DNA of 64,000 bases from Echiichthys vipera. Taxonomy: Eukaryota > Chordata > Actinopteri > Perciformes > Trachinidae. The translations under genes and the position numbers were made by a program. A model generated the notes under the pieces. That model did no database searches. It saw only the letters and a program-made list of their open reading frames with translations, and was not told where the DNA came from. Of the stretch, positions 46,641 to 60,350 are shown piece by piece. The DNA lies in NCBI GenBank assembly GCA_963691815.1, contig OY829653.1, positions 4,888,301 through 4,952,300 of the forward strand, written 5' to 3'. How positions within the stretch are numbered: position 1 is the first letter of the stretch; each line of letters begins with the position of its first letter.

Positions 46641-48158
46641 AGGGACTCCGGCTTAATGCTAATGTTTCCACCTATAACACATTAACCTTTGAATAACAAA
46701 GAACTGTCTTCATGTAAACTTTCATATGGCGGCAGGTTCAAATCCGTACTGGAGCTGATTTATTGATTTGTTTACGGTCTCTCTCTATGTCGACGAGCTT
46801 CTGTTTTTCTGAAACACCCTTGAGCGAAACAATGAATCTTAAACGCCCCCCACATAAGTGCTCCTGACCTCTGACCTTCCTGTGAAGGGGGCCAAGCAAG
46901 CTTCCCCTTTCACCCTCTCAACTAATGTACATTATCCTGTAGCTGTAGGCATTTCTTCTGAGGCAAGTCCATGAAAGTTAACGCTAAATGAAAAGGTGAT
47001 TGTGATGTTATGTTTTGGAATTTATGGTCATTCATATTTCTCTTGTAATGTACGTCCGCAGGCGGATATTGTTAAGAAGTGTCTGACTACGTTATGGAAA
47101 GATGTTGAGGTCTCGTTCTGACATCTCTTGAGGTGACTTGTCGAAGGCGGTGAGAGAGGAGTACTATTTTGTTTGTTTGTTGTGTTGGAGGACAGAAAGC
47201 ATATCATTGGGTTCTTAAACATGTGCACGTTTGAAAGTTTCCAAACTGTGCCAACAAAATGTCACGCTACACCTGACGTACACTGTTCCTCACAGACCAC
47301 CAGGTCTGCAGTTTGACCATGAAGGACTGCCGCCAGCAAAAGAGGAAGGCAAATCCTTTTGAAGCCCATGCATTTTCTTGAAGAAAATTGCTGTTCCAAG
47401 AGTGAAGAGCTGCAGACAGAGTGGAGGCAGGCTAATGCTATCATCTACTCTGTTGACCTGGACCTGGACCGGCAGGATAACAGCAACGTCTCTGTCCTTA
47501 CATGATGTCAGACACTTATAATAACAATCTGAGCCTGTCAGTGGAAAAAACAAACGTACATTGACAGTCACTAATGCCCCAAAAACATGTTCCCATTGGT
47601 CAGTTAGACACTAATAAATGGGAAAATAGATCAAAAAGAAAAGAAAGAAAGATAAATTTAAACCCTCCTTTAACCCGACATGGCATCAGTACATCAGCAT
47701 CATTGCACCATGACATTTGGTGCTAGTGAGGTTCAATGTAGGAGCAGTTATCGGCAACTCTGATAGCTTTTTGACCAGGAAGTTTTGAATAAGCAGGGCG
47801 GAAAATATCAACATAATCAGTCTGCTGCTGTTCTTTTCTGCAGTATACAAGGCATAGTCATAGGAGAGATTTCAGTAGTAAATATAGTATCAGTAAGAGA
47901 AACAACAGGACACTGATGCAGTAGTGATAGTAGTAGTATTCACTGAGTTGCACTTGCAGTAAGTATTGGCAGAAGTACAGCGACATGTTTCAGAAGCGTT
48001 CACAGTAACAACAGCGACTCAACCTGACGTGCTGTTATGTGCTGCCCTCTGGTGTACAAGTGTGATGACCCACTGTTCTCAGGGTTTTCACTGCAGCATA
48101 CTTCTCTGTAAACTGTTCATTTCTATATCCTGCTGATTAATACCACATTAAATCAGTC
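46641..48158. other. Intergenic, nothing recognised
   Basis: No gene is supported. The minus-strand frames near 47262-47571 have no recognised motif. Confidence 0.4.
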
Positions 48159-48341
<183 letters not shown>

Positions 48342-48452
48342 ATGCCTCCTCCAAACATTCATCTCATTGTCATGTGATCAACAATGCAGCTGGCTGGTGC
48401 TTCATTTCAGTCAACATAACATGGTGTTAATGAGGGCCCTAGGGACAGTAAG

Positions 48453-48489
48453 GCACACACACACACACACATACACGCACGCGCGCACG

Positions 48490-48523
<34 letters not shown>

Positions 48524-48528
48524 CACAC
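48453..48528. repeat. Imperfect (AC)n microsatellite
   Basis: AC units with GCGC and AA interruptions, about 110 bp after a longer AC tract. Confidence 0.93.
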
Positions 48529-49952
48529 TTATATTTGCACAAACAGATACTGTACATGTAGGTGTTTGTACGGGTGTTCACAGGGATCTGCAGAGTTGAC
48601 GGACTGTATCATTTATTTTGATTTTAATATTTAGTTTAAAATACTTTTAATGTTCTACACAGATTTGTGTGTAACCAACTACACACTGTTGGGCCTAATG
48701 AAAAACACTCATATTTACTATGCTTTGCCATAATACTAAAATAATTCAAACTGTAGAGAAGTCTTTAGGTTGTTCACATGCACAGACATATTTGCAGACA
48801 CACACACAAGCTGTGGATGTTGAAACATTTATTTTTTCATTGTCCACCAAACAAGTCAGTGCAACATATAAACAGCAGAGATTTTTACATTATGAATGAA
48901 ATGACAAACGTGACTTCATGTCAGATTGTTGTGTCTTATGCAGGGAACCGTGTTCAGTGCATTTAAAAAGTGTAATTTTTAATTTGCAAAATACAGAATG
49001 TGTAAAGCAGAAAATGTGTTCAAAGTTCTGGAGACTTAAGAAGAGGTTTTGATCTCCGCGTCAGTTTAAATATCTGTGCTATGCCATTTTAGTGTGATAG
49101 CAATTGGAAAAAACTGTCATGCATGAATCGTATGCAGCAGTTAGCAGGTATAAATACAAGTAAGCAATAGACAGTATAGTATAAGTATGAATACAGTCTG
49201 GACAGTAGTATTAATGTATGGGAAGAGCACAGAACATGATGGAGATGTTTGATAAAAAAGCTCCACCATGATGATGCTGATAGTCTTCTTCCTCTGGTCT
49301 CGCTCTCGTTTTCTTCACACCAAACCCTCAAGAGGGAGCCATTGTAACTCGGATGAACACACACAGCTCTCCACTGTCTGTCACATCCTCAACTTCTATT
49401 TAACCATTTACAAGAGTTGAATAGGAGAGAGGTCACTCGGATAGTTACCATCCTGCAGTTCTCCTACGACTTGAGTCAGACTCACAGACGCACATTTGAG
49501 GACTTGCAGGACCAACACTGATAGAAGACTGGACTCAGCTTTGGTTTGACACAGATGAATCGAAAGGACTTGACTTTTTTTTTTATTTAATATTTGCATT
49601 TTCCCAGATATTGGAGTTTTATTGGAGTTAATGTTTTGTTTCTGAAACATGATTGGGTGCAATTAAGTGCAACACACGCAAACCTTCGTACATATAACTA
49701 GGAAAGGTTAAAGGTAAACCCTAGCCCTTCCCCTAACCATGTTGCCTAAACTTAGACATCACAGGCACTCACCAGTTGCTATTTCATGATGTTAAATATA
49801 AGGTCATATTCGTAGGATAGACAGAGCTTAATTTATATAATTATGAAGAGCAAAGTGCAGTTACTACGAAAAAAACAACCAAAAGATGAAAAAAAAAGGC
49901 TTTAAAGTTTGCTTTCAGCTCCAACATATGAATAGTTGGAACATTTAAGACA
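48529..49952. other. Intergenic, nothing recognised
   Basis: AT-rich, without supported features. Confidence 0.4.
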
Positions 49953-50137
49953 GACGCTCGTGCTCGTACATGTGCAAACGTGCTTTACAAAAGCCCACCT
50001 CTCCCAAACGGGCCGTGGCCGGCAAGCGGGCCGCAGCTAGGCGGGGTACGGTTGCACTCACACTGGTCAAAGGAACTAGACTTTACACGTGGAACCTGTT
50101 CGGGCACGGTACGCATGGACAGTGTGAGTGCGACCTT
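49953..50137 (+). mobile_element. Partial copy of the 32312-32805 transposon family
   Basis: The right end GGGCACGGTACGCATGGACA followed by GTGTGAGTGCGACCT is close to the right inverted repeat of the other copy. GACGCTCGTGCTCGTACATG matches its internal segment in inverse orientation. The left end is lost. Confidence 0.65.
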
Positions 50138-50319
50138 AGGTTTCCTGGCTTGCTAAGGTCCAAATCAATCCTAACATCCAGACTTTCAGGCCCAGAACTG
50201 TGCATAACTCATGCATTGCCTTTGTACGCAGCTGTGGTGTTTGTATTAGCCGACTCATACATGGTTTTGGTGCATAATAAATAAAACAAGTCAAAGATCA
50301 CCTGAAAACCTGACAGAAA

Positions 50320-50460
50320 AGTGCCTTTCTTTATTAGTGGATCTATTTCACAACAGTACATTTCTCATCGGGCCTAATTAAAAGGCTTCAATCACACCTT
50401 TTTAACCACCTTCTCCGATCAGCTCGCTGTGATCACACAGTCGCTCCGCTGACTCCTTTG
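50320..50460. promoter_or_regulatory. Candidate conserved non-coding element
   Basis: TCATCGGGCCTAATTAAAAG, GCTTCAATCACACCTTTTTA (T-box-like CACACCT) and CAGCTCGCTGTGATCACAC are packed within 140 bp without repeat identity. The function is unproved. Confidence 0.25.
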
Positions 50461-50619
50461 TTTCAGTTTCTCTTCGGCAAACACAGTACCTCTTGTTGTC
50501 ACCCACAAACATCACCTGAGTGTTGACGCCCACACGGCACCGGCGTTCACCACTGCTTTTTTGTCTGTAGTCTCATGCCAGGTTGTCTCTGTCTGTGATT
50601 AATTAGCATCCAGTATATA

Positions 50620-50637
50620 CCCCCCCCCCCTCCCCCC
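50620..50637. repeat. Poly-C run with one T
   Basis: Eleven and six C separated by T. Confidence 0.92.
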
Positions 50638-50823
50638 AAATTAGCAGCAGAGCACTCGGGCTAATGAGCTGACTGTGAACCTGGAGGTTACAGTAACCAG
50701 CACAACTCATCTGTCAAGACCTGAACACCGGTGGACTCCCACAGGCCTCAGATCAGCTGGACAATGCGTCTTGTGTGTGAGAGATAAAGTGTGTCAGCAA
50801 CTCCTGACTGAACTACGTGTACA

Positions 50824-51104
50824 CAGTGATGCAAAGTACGTTTGCTCAATTTCCAGGTACTCGTACTTGAGTATTTACATTTTCTACTACTTAATCCTTC
50901 TACTCCACCACATTTTGGAAGCAAGTACTTTACTTATTATTAGATTTATGTTAACTTTTGGTAGTTTTAGTATATTTTGATGTACTGTGTATGCTTTTAT
51001 GTATGATTGTGAATGCAGGACTTTTACTTCTACCAAGGTATTTTTACAGTGTAGTATTTCTACTTTTACTTAAGCAAATGATCTGAGTAACTCTTCCGCC
51101 ACTG
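50824..51104 (+). mobile_element. Miniature hAT-like family, nearly whole copy
   Basis: The left end CAGTGATGCAAAGTACG and the right end CTTCCGCCACTG resemble the CAGTGGTGGAA inverted ends. The inside has GGTACTCGTACTTGAGTATT, CTTCTACTCCACCACATTTT and GAATGCAGGACTTTTACTTC, in the family order. It is about 280 bp, so the middle is shortened. Confidence 0.65.
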
Positions 51105-51129
51105 TCTCAACATGTTTCTTCAACTCATT

Positions 51130-51355
51130 TACTGCTAATGTTGTAGATGTATGAAACACTGGATGAGGTGTCAGAACATGGCGGCACATTAACTCCTATG
51201 GAAGTTGATTTATTGACTTACTGGATGCAGACTGTTGGGATAAAGCCTGCCATTAGCTGCCTATATTTCAGCCCACATTCTCCTCCACTTCCGACATTTA
51301 TTTTGAAAGGGCTTAGCGCCGCCCCAGAACGATTGTGATTGGTTTGAAGAAATAA
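51130..51355 (+). mobile_element. Dispersed DNA-transposon-like fragment
   Basis: GGGCTTAGCGCCGCCCCAGA with ACGATTGTGATTGGTTTGAA is a common teleost repeat word. A related piece, CGATTGCGATTGGTTTAAAG, lies at about 52317-52336. Confidence 0.45.
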
Positions 51356-53370
51356 AGACAAGCTGGAAGTTTATCCCCTTATGGCAGAGTGTTCACTCTA
51401 CTCTTCTCTACAAATTGCCTCTTTTATGATCTCCGGCTCTTTCAGAAGTGTCCTTGAGCAAGACACTGAACCCCTAACCGCTCCTGACGAGCACAATGGC
51501 ACCTTGCATACAGGGTGTGAACTACAGGAGAAGTAGGGGGAGGGGCCCTGCATTACACTTCTGTATTTTCTATTATTGATCTATGATTCATGCATTCATG
51601 TTGCAGTTATCCTGCTCATCTGTACGTTACGGGTAACTGTCCTATTTGTGAAAACTATAAAATGTTACATCAAACTGCAGAATAAGCTGCTTTAGTGGGC
51701 TGCATTGTAACATACTTACCTGTGTGGAGGTTTGATGTGGACATTAACTGATTAATATGCTGACATTAAGAAAGTAGGGCTACACGCTGGCAGAGCCCAT
51801 GCAAGAGCATTTACACCCATTTACCATTTTCACTTCTGTTCTGGGATTTTTTTGACGTTTGTAATTTATAATCAGAATCTTTATAAGGTGAGACGTGAAT
51901 CCTGCATCTCCTGTGTAAACCTTATCCTATGACAACATTGATTTCCCTGTTTTCATGTTAGCGTTCTCAAAACCTCTTTGCTACGAGAAACAGAAACAAC
52001 CTCAGAGATAGCAACCTACATTTAGCTGGTTCTGACAGAACCATCGTCATTCAGAAGTGATTACCAATCGAGATTCTGTGATTACGGTTTCATAAATTTC
52101 TGCTCCAAGACGTGACATACAATAAGCAAATTGTCTGTGTTTTAACGACTGTGACAGGCCTCACACCCAGGCCACCAAGATCAAATTATACTTGTCTTTC
52201 TCTTTTGAGTAAAAGTCCCCGCACAGGCGACAGAAGTTGTCTTTCAATAGTTTCTGTGGTATAAGACTTTTCTGCAGAAGCACTGTCGCTGCCCCAGAGC
52301 TTAACGCTGCACGAGACGATTGCGATTGGTTTAAAGAAATTCACTTTCCCCTCTTGATTTACTAGATAGTCACCACAGTGACTCGCTGAAGATTGAGACT
52401 TGAGAACTGCACGTGTGACTTACTCCCACCTCTGCTATGCGATGTTTGCGGACAGCCGAAAAAAGTCTACGGCACACAAACCACCAACTATAGGGTGTTC
52501 AACCCAATCTGCCAATCACTTGAACTTTTTTTATACCACACATGGAAATTATAAGTGAGCCGGCATCCTGAACTGAGGTGTGAGAGCAAACGTGGAAAAA
52601 ACGACTGTAACAGTAACTTAAATGATCACCTAATTCAAATATGATCATTCCTGTGAGTAACATTTGTTGTTGCTATGAAATTAATGAAAGTTCCCATATT
52701 GGATACAGGTGTTCAAATATGTTGAGTGAAGCTTTCTAAGTGAAACTTTAATTAGACATCGTCTTTGCTGGTTCACTTAAACATATCTTTTTCACGCCTC
52801 CCATAATGCACCACAACAGGCCTCATGGTTGACTGCGTCTATGCCTTCAGTGAGGTCTGACCCACTTGGCCACACGGCCCGGTCCAGAGCTGCCAGCTGC
52901 TGTTGCCGCGGGTGATGATGATGAAGATGTTGGCACAGGCATCGACTCAGGTGCCGTCTCCAAGGGAACCAGCGGGACTGTGGCAATCTGATCATCACCG
53001 CGGCGACTGACACCTGACTGCACCCCCCCAGCGGGCACGGCTAACGGCGTCAGCTGTCCCCAGCAGGACTGAGTGACAGAGATACAGGAGGCTTATGAAT
53101 GGCATTCGACCTGACGTGACATGTTGGGAGAGACCCCAAAGGGTTTAAAACTGATATATAATCGATACTTTAAATGGTGATTGAATGTGTTTCTTTTCAG
53201 CGTACGATGAAGATGCGTCACAAAGTTTTTCCAGGTCACAACAGAACTATATGAGCAGCGTAGCTCTCGGGTAACTCAATCAAGTTAATTAGACTGCAAT
53301 CAAGGCTTTATCATTATTTAACATTTTGCCTCTTTGATGTTGATGTTTTGGGTTCATCGCTCCGAGCATG
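51356..53370. other. Intergenic, nothing firmly recognised
   Basis: Apart from the short repeat word near 52290-52336, I see nothing definite. The part 52790-53080 is GC-richer with ATGATGATGAAGATG runs. Its open frames on the minus strand show no motif. Confidence 0.35.
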
Positions 53371-53541
<171 letters not shown>

Positions 53542-53716
53542 AAGCTGTTAGTCTTTAGGTGACGTTGCCCCACAGGATCTGTGTACACAGAATAAACTTT
53601 TTATTTGTTTATACAGTTTTTTTCCTAAAAGATAATTGATTTTCTATTTTGAGCAAAAGAAAAATAACTCACAGTAAAAATACTTCACTGTGAATGAGAG
53701 TGTTGTCTCAAAGTCA

Positions 53717-54203
53717 GCGCTGGAATGTAACTAAGTACATTTAGGCCTCCTGAAGTACTATTTAAACAACCATTGGAGGTATTTTTACTCAGTTCTTCTC
53801 CTTATCCAATACATCTTAGAGGGAAATATCATTTTTAAGAGTTTCATAAGTTATTTTGCTCACTAAACATATTTAAAGTTTATAAAATATGATGGTTTTG
53901 GGTTAAATAAAAAATAAAAAATTTAACGAACAATATAAAGGCCTACATGTAGGCTTCAGATGCCCAAATTATTATTAATATACTATTATTATTAGCCATT
54001 TAATCAATAAGTTGATTGACATAACTATTTTGATTGTTTGTCATTCATCATGTACATTTTTTCATGTTTTCAGCTTCTTAAATGTGAGGATTTTTCTGCA
54101 CTGATTACTTTTACTCTACATTTTACTTTTACATAAATAACATTTCCAATGCTTGTGCTTTCACTTAAGTAAAGGATCTAAAAACATCTTCCATGTCTGC
54201 TCA
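53717..54203 (+). mobile_element. Miniature hAT-like family, long diverged copy
   Basis: The left end CAGCGCTGGAATGTAACTAA with GTACATTTA and the right part CACTTAAGTAAAGGATCTAA with ACATCTTCCATG are the two ends of the family, although the extreme right end has decayed. The middle is AT-rich. Confidence 0.6.
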
Positions 54204-54239
54204 AACTGAAATAAATCAAAATGTCAAAAGTTCACATGT

Positions 54240-54852
54240 GTGGCCACCTCACCTCTTGCACTCATTTGTTAACTCGCCCCCTCTCATTTGTGATTGGCTG
54301 CTACGATAACTGGGCTGATTTTAACTGGATGAGGCATTCACCAGGGCCGCTCTCATTGGTTCGCAGGCCAGTCGGCGCTCCCCTCCCTATGACCTCCTTA
54401 CTTCCTGTCCCCCAGGACACCATTAGGCGCTGCCAGGTCCGAGCCTGTTCGTTAGAGCCTGTCACGCTGCGTCGCCACCACACGACAACAGCAGCGCGAG
54501 TAGAGAAAATGACTCAAAGCGCCCTCCTTAAAAATTGTAATGCTATATTTATAAGCCAGTATTTATAAACACATTTGCATATATCAAGATGAAAAAGTTG
54601 TTTGAATTGGGGGCAATTTGCATTTGGTGAAACATATGGCAGAGCCATGGAAGCCATGGGCCATGCCTTCATTACCCGATCTTCGTTTCATCAGCCCCTC
54701 GCTCCCCTGCTGAGGCTCCCCACGGCGGAGCCTTCTGTCCCCGAGGTTTCAGTGACAGGGGACAATATGTCCCCAAGGTGAGGAGCAGGGGGAAAGCCGT
54801 ACGCACACCGCTTCTCCAATGATTATTTAATCAGACTCTTCACTCTGGATCT
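54240..54852. promoter_or_regulatory. GC-richer unique block; possible regulatory element
   Basis: It contains reversed CCAAT boxes (TGATTGGCTGC and TCATTGGTTCG), several CpG, then ATGGCAGAGCCATGG and TTCATTACCCGATCTTCG. No known repeat was found. It could be an enhancer or an unannotated promoter. The 115-codon frame at 54221 lacks family motifs. Confidence 0.28.
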
Positions 54853-55083
54853 GAAAGAGGAGAGAGGTACAAAGTGGCGCTTATTACCCATTTGTTCAAC
54901 GCAGGGAAAAGAGAGAGATGGTGAGAGAGCGGAGAGGAGAGAGCGCAGATCAGATGACACAGAGTGGGAAGGTCCAGAGGAGAGGAGAGCAGAGGAGAGC
55001 AGAGGAGAGGAGAGGGGACAAAAGGAGGCGGATGAAAAGATCAGGGCCACAAAAGGTCAGGGGAGAGAAGAGAGGAGGAGAGA
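54853..55083. repeat. GA-rich low-complexity (AGAGG)n
   Basis: Purine-rich DNA with repeated AGAGGAGAGGAGAGCAGAGG-like units, best at 54975-55015. Confidence 0.85.
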
Positions 55084-55292
55084 TCTGAGGACAGACAATG
55101 AGAAGGGCCAGCGATTGAACAAAATGATTGAGTGAATCGTTTCGTTATTAAAGACACAAAGGAAACATAACAGGATTAAAAGCACCTTTTGTACCAAAGG
55201 AGGAGGAGGAATTGTGAGATTTTTAGCTTCTTGTGTTGGATAAGAAATCATTCACTATGAAAAACATCCCAGGTATCCATCATATATCTGCA
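55084..55292. other. Intergenic, nothing recognised
   Basis: Short unremarkable sequence. Confidence 0.4.
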
Positions 55293-55662
55293 GAGGTGGA
55301 AAGTACAGTGCAATGTTGCAGCAGTACTTTCACACTTTCATATTTTCCCATGTTTATTTAGGTATATTTTATACTACAGCTATAATTACTTTGACACAGT
55401 GGTCAAATGTTACAAAATACATTTACTCAAGTACTGTACTTAAGCACGAATTTGAGGTACTGTATTTTCTCCTTTTCTACTTATAATCCACTACATTTCA
55501 AGGGAAAATTGTACTTTTTAATGCAAAAAAAACTTTTTAATAATGTTGAGGTTTTTCTGCATTGACCAATTTTACTTTGAATACTTTAAACACTCTTTCC
55601 TGATTATATTTACATACTTTTACTTGGCAATTAAAGGATCTGAGTACTTTCCCCACCACTGA
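55293..55662 (+). mobile_element. Miniature hAT-like family, full-length-like copy
   Basis: The left end is CAGAGGTGGAAAGTAC and the right end is CTTTCCCCACCACTG, mutually inverse with small changes. Inside are CATTTACTCAAGTACTGTAC, GTACTTTTTAATGC and AATTAAAGGATCTGAG. A left-end-like stretch occurs twice, so this may be two copies joined. Confidence 0.65.
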
Positions 55663-55799
55663 TTTTACACACAAACACAAAACCATCTTCAAAGACACTG
55701 TGGATAGTAGTTATAGTTTGATTAACAGTATAATTCAGTAGCAACAGATACAGGAAATCTTTCCATCACTGTATATAATAATAATAATATATATATAAT

Positions 55800-56032
55800 A
55801 ACTCTCTCAGCTCTGCCTGACAGAGAACTCTGCTCTCTCTACTGTTTTGTTGTGTATATATTGTTATTGTTTATTGTTTATAGCACACTGTGTACTGTAT
55901 ATAAACACTATGTATATATTGGATTCTATTTATGTTATGTACAAAGTGTTTATTTGCTGACCCACTGCTGCTGTAACAAAATAATTTCCCAGTCTGGGAC
56001 CATTAAAGTCATTCTATTCTATAAAATAGTTC
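55800..56032 (+). mobile_element. Probable LINE 3' tail
   Basis: GTAACAAAATAATTTCCCAG, TCTGGGACCATTAAAGTCAT and a TTCTATTCTAT tail are typical of LINE 3' ends in fish. The part upstream is AT-rich UTR-like sequence. Confidence 0.45.
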
Positions 56033-56240
56033 AATTACAACATTAAAATGCTGTATCTACATTGACACATCAGTAATATTAATACATATATATCACTCTG
56101 AAAGCACTTTTGACACATAGTTCTGACAACACTTATGTACTTTTACTTTGAAATTTTTGTCTAATGGACTTTTTACTTGTAACTGAGGGAAATAAATTAC
56201 TTTATACTGCATTTATTTACTTTGCAGATATGATGTTTTG
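56033..56240 (+). mobile_element. Miniature hAT-like family, 3' half
   Basis: ACATTAAAATGCTGTATCTA, ATCACTCTGAAAGCACTTTT and GACTTTTTACTTGTAACTGA follow the family's 3' order. The terminal end is not here. Confidence 0.5.
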
Positions 56241-56417
56241 ATATTTTATCACAACACCAGGGCCGTGAAGTGGGTCAAGGATCCCCAACTACTTTTGGCA
56301 CCCTTACTTGAATCACACCTATTTTTGAACTCTGACTTTATTTAAATATCAGTTACTCACCTGTAAATATTCGTAACTGTATCTTACACAGTAATGGTGA
56401 TATCATGGTGACAAAAT

Positions 56418-56822
<405 letters not shown>

Positions 56823-56837
56823 CAGTTGGTGAAATTA

Positions 56838-56852
56838 CCCCCCCCCCCCCCC
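56838..56852. repeat. Poly-C run (15 C)
   Basis: An uninterrupted C tract. Confidence 0.95.
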
Positions 56853-58357
56853 TTCATGTCAATCTGTAAACCAAATATGCATCAACAAAAGAGCGGAAAG
56901 AAGAATGAAAGACGAACAAAGTGGATGTGGTTTGGCGTTGGTTGGGTGGAGGTCGTGCAGGTGAGGGCTCAGCCCGGCTCTCTGTCTCTCTGCAGCTCTC
57001 CGTGCCTCTCACACCAGCTCCAAATTTGCATGTGCAAAGAAGCCCTGTATTGAAGTGCCGCGGCGTCCCTCCCCACCTTCAGCGTGTGTGGTCGACCCGC
57101 CTGCGATTTGTTTAAGTGCCCCTGAAAGCTCCTCGTCCCACAGCCACAGTCTGCTCCTCTCAGACCTGATATTTTGTTTTGACACGTAATTCCTGCTTTT
57201 TCCAGGACCCTGGGTTATTTCCAGGAGATATCTCTATCTCTGTGACCTGCGTGCGTGTCTCTAACCCCTCCCTGCACAGTTGTCTGTCACGGTTTCTGCC
57301 CTCAATGTTTGTCTTTCTATTTCCATACCCTCATCCATTTGGATGGAGCCGAATTTAGAGGCAGGTGGTCAGTTTTGAAGGTCATTTCAGGAGCACCTGT
57401 CCACAAACGTTCACCTGAGAGCCTAAATTTAGGCTTTAAGACCTGCTTTTGTGGCCGCCTGTTTTCGTCCGTGCAGCCGAATGATTCATGTCAAACTCAC
57501 AATGTGTGGAAAGGTTTTTGAGAGGAGAGGTTTATGTATAATCAAGTCTAAGTAGCTGTTTATGGAGATGTATTTTTACCCTGCAGCTTTTACAAGTCTG
57601 TTTCTAACCTCGGGGAGGGTTAAATGTGGACAAAATATAACCACGACACAGTTAAAGGACAGCGGTGGAGAATACACTGCACATTATTGTGACATTTTAC
57701 AGACGTGTTGTTGTTCAGTTCAGTGTGACTTGTGTGACAATGTGACCTGTTACATGTCACATGGAGAGTTTACAGAATGCAAAAACCTCTAAACTCAGTG
57801 ATTTGCGCTGTTTATTAATATAAAACACTGGAACTGTCTTTTCACGCCACTGGTTCCCAACCCAACGCGTCGAATATGTTCTTTTGAATAAATTTAAACA
57901 GGATATTATTAAGATAATAATGGTCTCATTATTGCTGCTTGTCACTCTTTAGATTGGTTTGGTTCAGTTTCAATTACCACATGGAATATACAGTTTTAAC
58001 TGTTATCGGCTACGTTTAACAATTTCAGTTGTTCATACAGTTCTTATATATTATTCCAGGATTTTTAACTATTAATAATTATATATAAAGCCAGGTCTCC
58101 ATTACTTTTAGCTATTTCAGCCATGGTCGGCCCCTAAGCCAGGGCCTCTGCGGGAAGTCGCTGTTATTAACTCTGCATTTCTTGCTGCACAGTCAAAGGG
58201 CTTAGTCTTTTATTTTCATGTCAATAAAAGAGGCCCAAAAGTGCAACTGAGAGACTGCAGGCATAACCTAAACATTCACTCTGAGTGTTTTTCCCTCTTA
58301 GTTTATCTATAGGACTTTTAAGGAGGCTGAGAACTCTGCAATGTGGAAAGGCAACGC
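56853..58357. other. Intergenic, nothing recognised
   Basis: The part 56920-57260 is GC-richer and may be regulatory, but no motif stands out. No gene is supported. Confidence 0.35.
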
Positions 58358-59075
58358 ATGTCATCTTTATTTATAAAGCGCATTTCATACCAAGGCAACT
58401 CAATGTGTTTTACATAAAGTCAAAACATTTTTAAAAAACAGCATAAAAACTAAATAAATCCCCCCAAAAAACAGACAGTTAAAAGCAGGAGCAAAGAAGA
58501 ATAAAAAAGTAAAAATAAAATATAATAAAATAGATAATGCGCATGAAAAGAGAAATGTTTTTAACCTGGATTTAACACAGTTGGGGCTGATTTCAGATCT
58601 GCCGGTAGTTTGTTCCACTTGTGTGCAGCATCACAGCTAAATGCTGCTTTGCCACGTCTAGTTTGAACTCTGTGCTCCACTATTTCACTTTATTTTATTA
58701 ACCTTTATTCATACAGGTAAAATCTCATTGAGACCCAGGGTCTCATTTGCAAGAGAGACCTGTTCAGGTCGGCGGCAGCAAAACAAAAAGTTACAGACTA
58801 ACTGAACACACAGGAGACACAACACAGGAGACAAACAGAAAGAAACACTAACTGACCTGAGTCTGTAGATCTCAGATCTCTACTGGGTTTATACTCTACT
58901 AACATGTCATTAATGTACATTTGTAAACCAGTGGCAGAACTTTAAAATCTGACTTGGAGCCAATGAAAGGTCTTACGAACTGGGGTGATGTGATGTGATC
59001 TCTTTGATACTTTTGGGGGAGTCCAGTCAGAAGACCGTTACAGAAAGAACAAAGAAAATCCAAAAAGCAATTGCG
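58358..59075 (+). mobile_element. Dispersed teleost repeat split by another repeat
   Basis: The left part 58358-58685 has TTTATTTATAAAGCGCATTT, CAACTCAATGTGTTTTACAT and AGTTTGTTCCACTTGTGTGC with AGCTAAATGCTGCTTTGCC. The right part, from about 58897, has TTGTAAACCAGTGGCAGAAC, GGAGCCAATGAAAGGTC and GAACTGGGGTGATGTGATG. These are consecutive pieces of one common element. Between them, 58690-58772 starts another repeat (TATTAACCTTTATTCATACA, TCTCATTGAGACCCAGG). Confidence 0.65.
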
Positions 59076-59862
59076 GAAGAGCAGCATTAAGTCAGGAAGT
59101 TGGCATTTCTGCGAAGTGGTGTGTCATACAGACCCCTGATCTGTCTGAATTATGTAACCTGGGTCTGCAGACCACAGGACAGTACACAGGGGCAGAGTGG
59201 GATATTTAAGGTGCTGAGAGTCTCTGAAATATTATGCACGCCAGATATATATATATAAAAAAAGAGATCCAGTTGGCTTTGAGTGTTTCTGTGCTGTGAA
59301 TCCTGTTGAGGTCCAGGTGAATTTAGTTGGTCAGTCGGTGTACCTGCCCTGCCGAGGTGAGGGGCTTTTAATCAGGATCAGAAATACTTTAATAATCCCA
59401 GGGCCTTCAAGCGTCTGTACCCAGGGGCCCATTTCACTCGTAATCGTAGCAATATACGGAAATGATGCACAACAATTCATCTCATATCTTACAACATATG
59501 ATATTCTTTTTAACACTGTGAAACAGCGACTGGAAGTGGCCCGTGATGGTTACATTTAGACAACAAAAGAGGATGTGACGGTTACGGTTATGTACAAAAA
59601 CCATCATTACGTGACCGGTTAAGTTGAGGCAACAAAAGGTGACGGTTAGGGGTATACATCAAAAAGACTTGGTTAAGATTGGTAAAGGTAAAGGTTGTGG
59701 TTGGGCTTAGTACTTCCAGGAACCAAACACCAGTCCCTTGGGTGAAAGACCTGTGACCCATCAACCACCCTGACCCTCGTCCGTACGCAGAGTTTGGTGC
59801 TCTTATACTGCATCACCTGATTTACTTCTTTGCTCTGGATGTCATTTTATATAAGAACTCAA
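59076..59862. other. Intergenic, nothing firmly recognised
   Basis: AAGGTGACGGTTAGGG-type and GATGTGACGGTTACGG-type words suggest old simple repetition. No gene is supported. Confidence 0.35.

Positions 59863-60350
<488 letters not shown>

Noticed and set aside
52792..53038. Minus-strand frames with Ser/Ala/Pro-rich proteins
   Set aside because: No Kozak, splice or family evidence; composition-driven.
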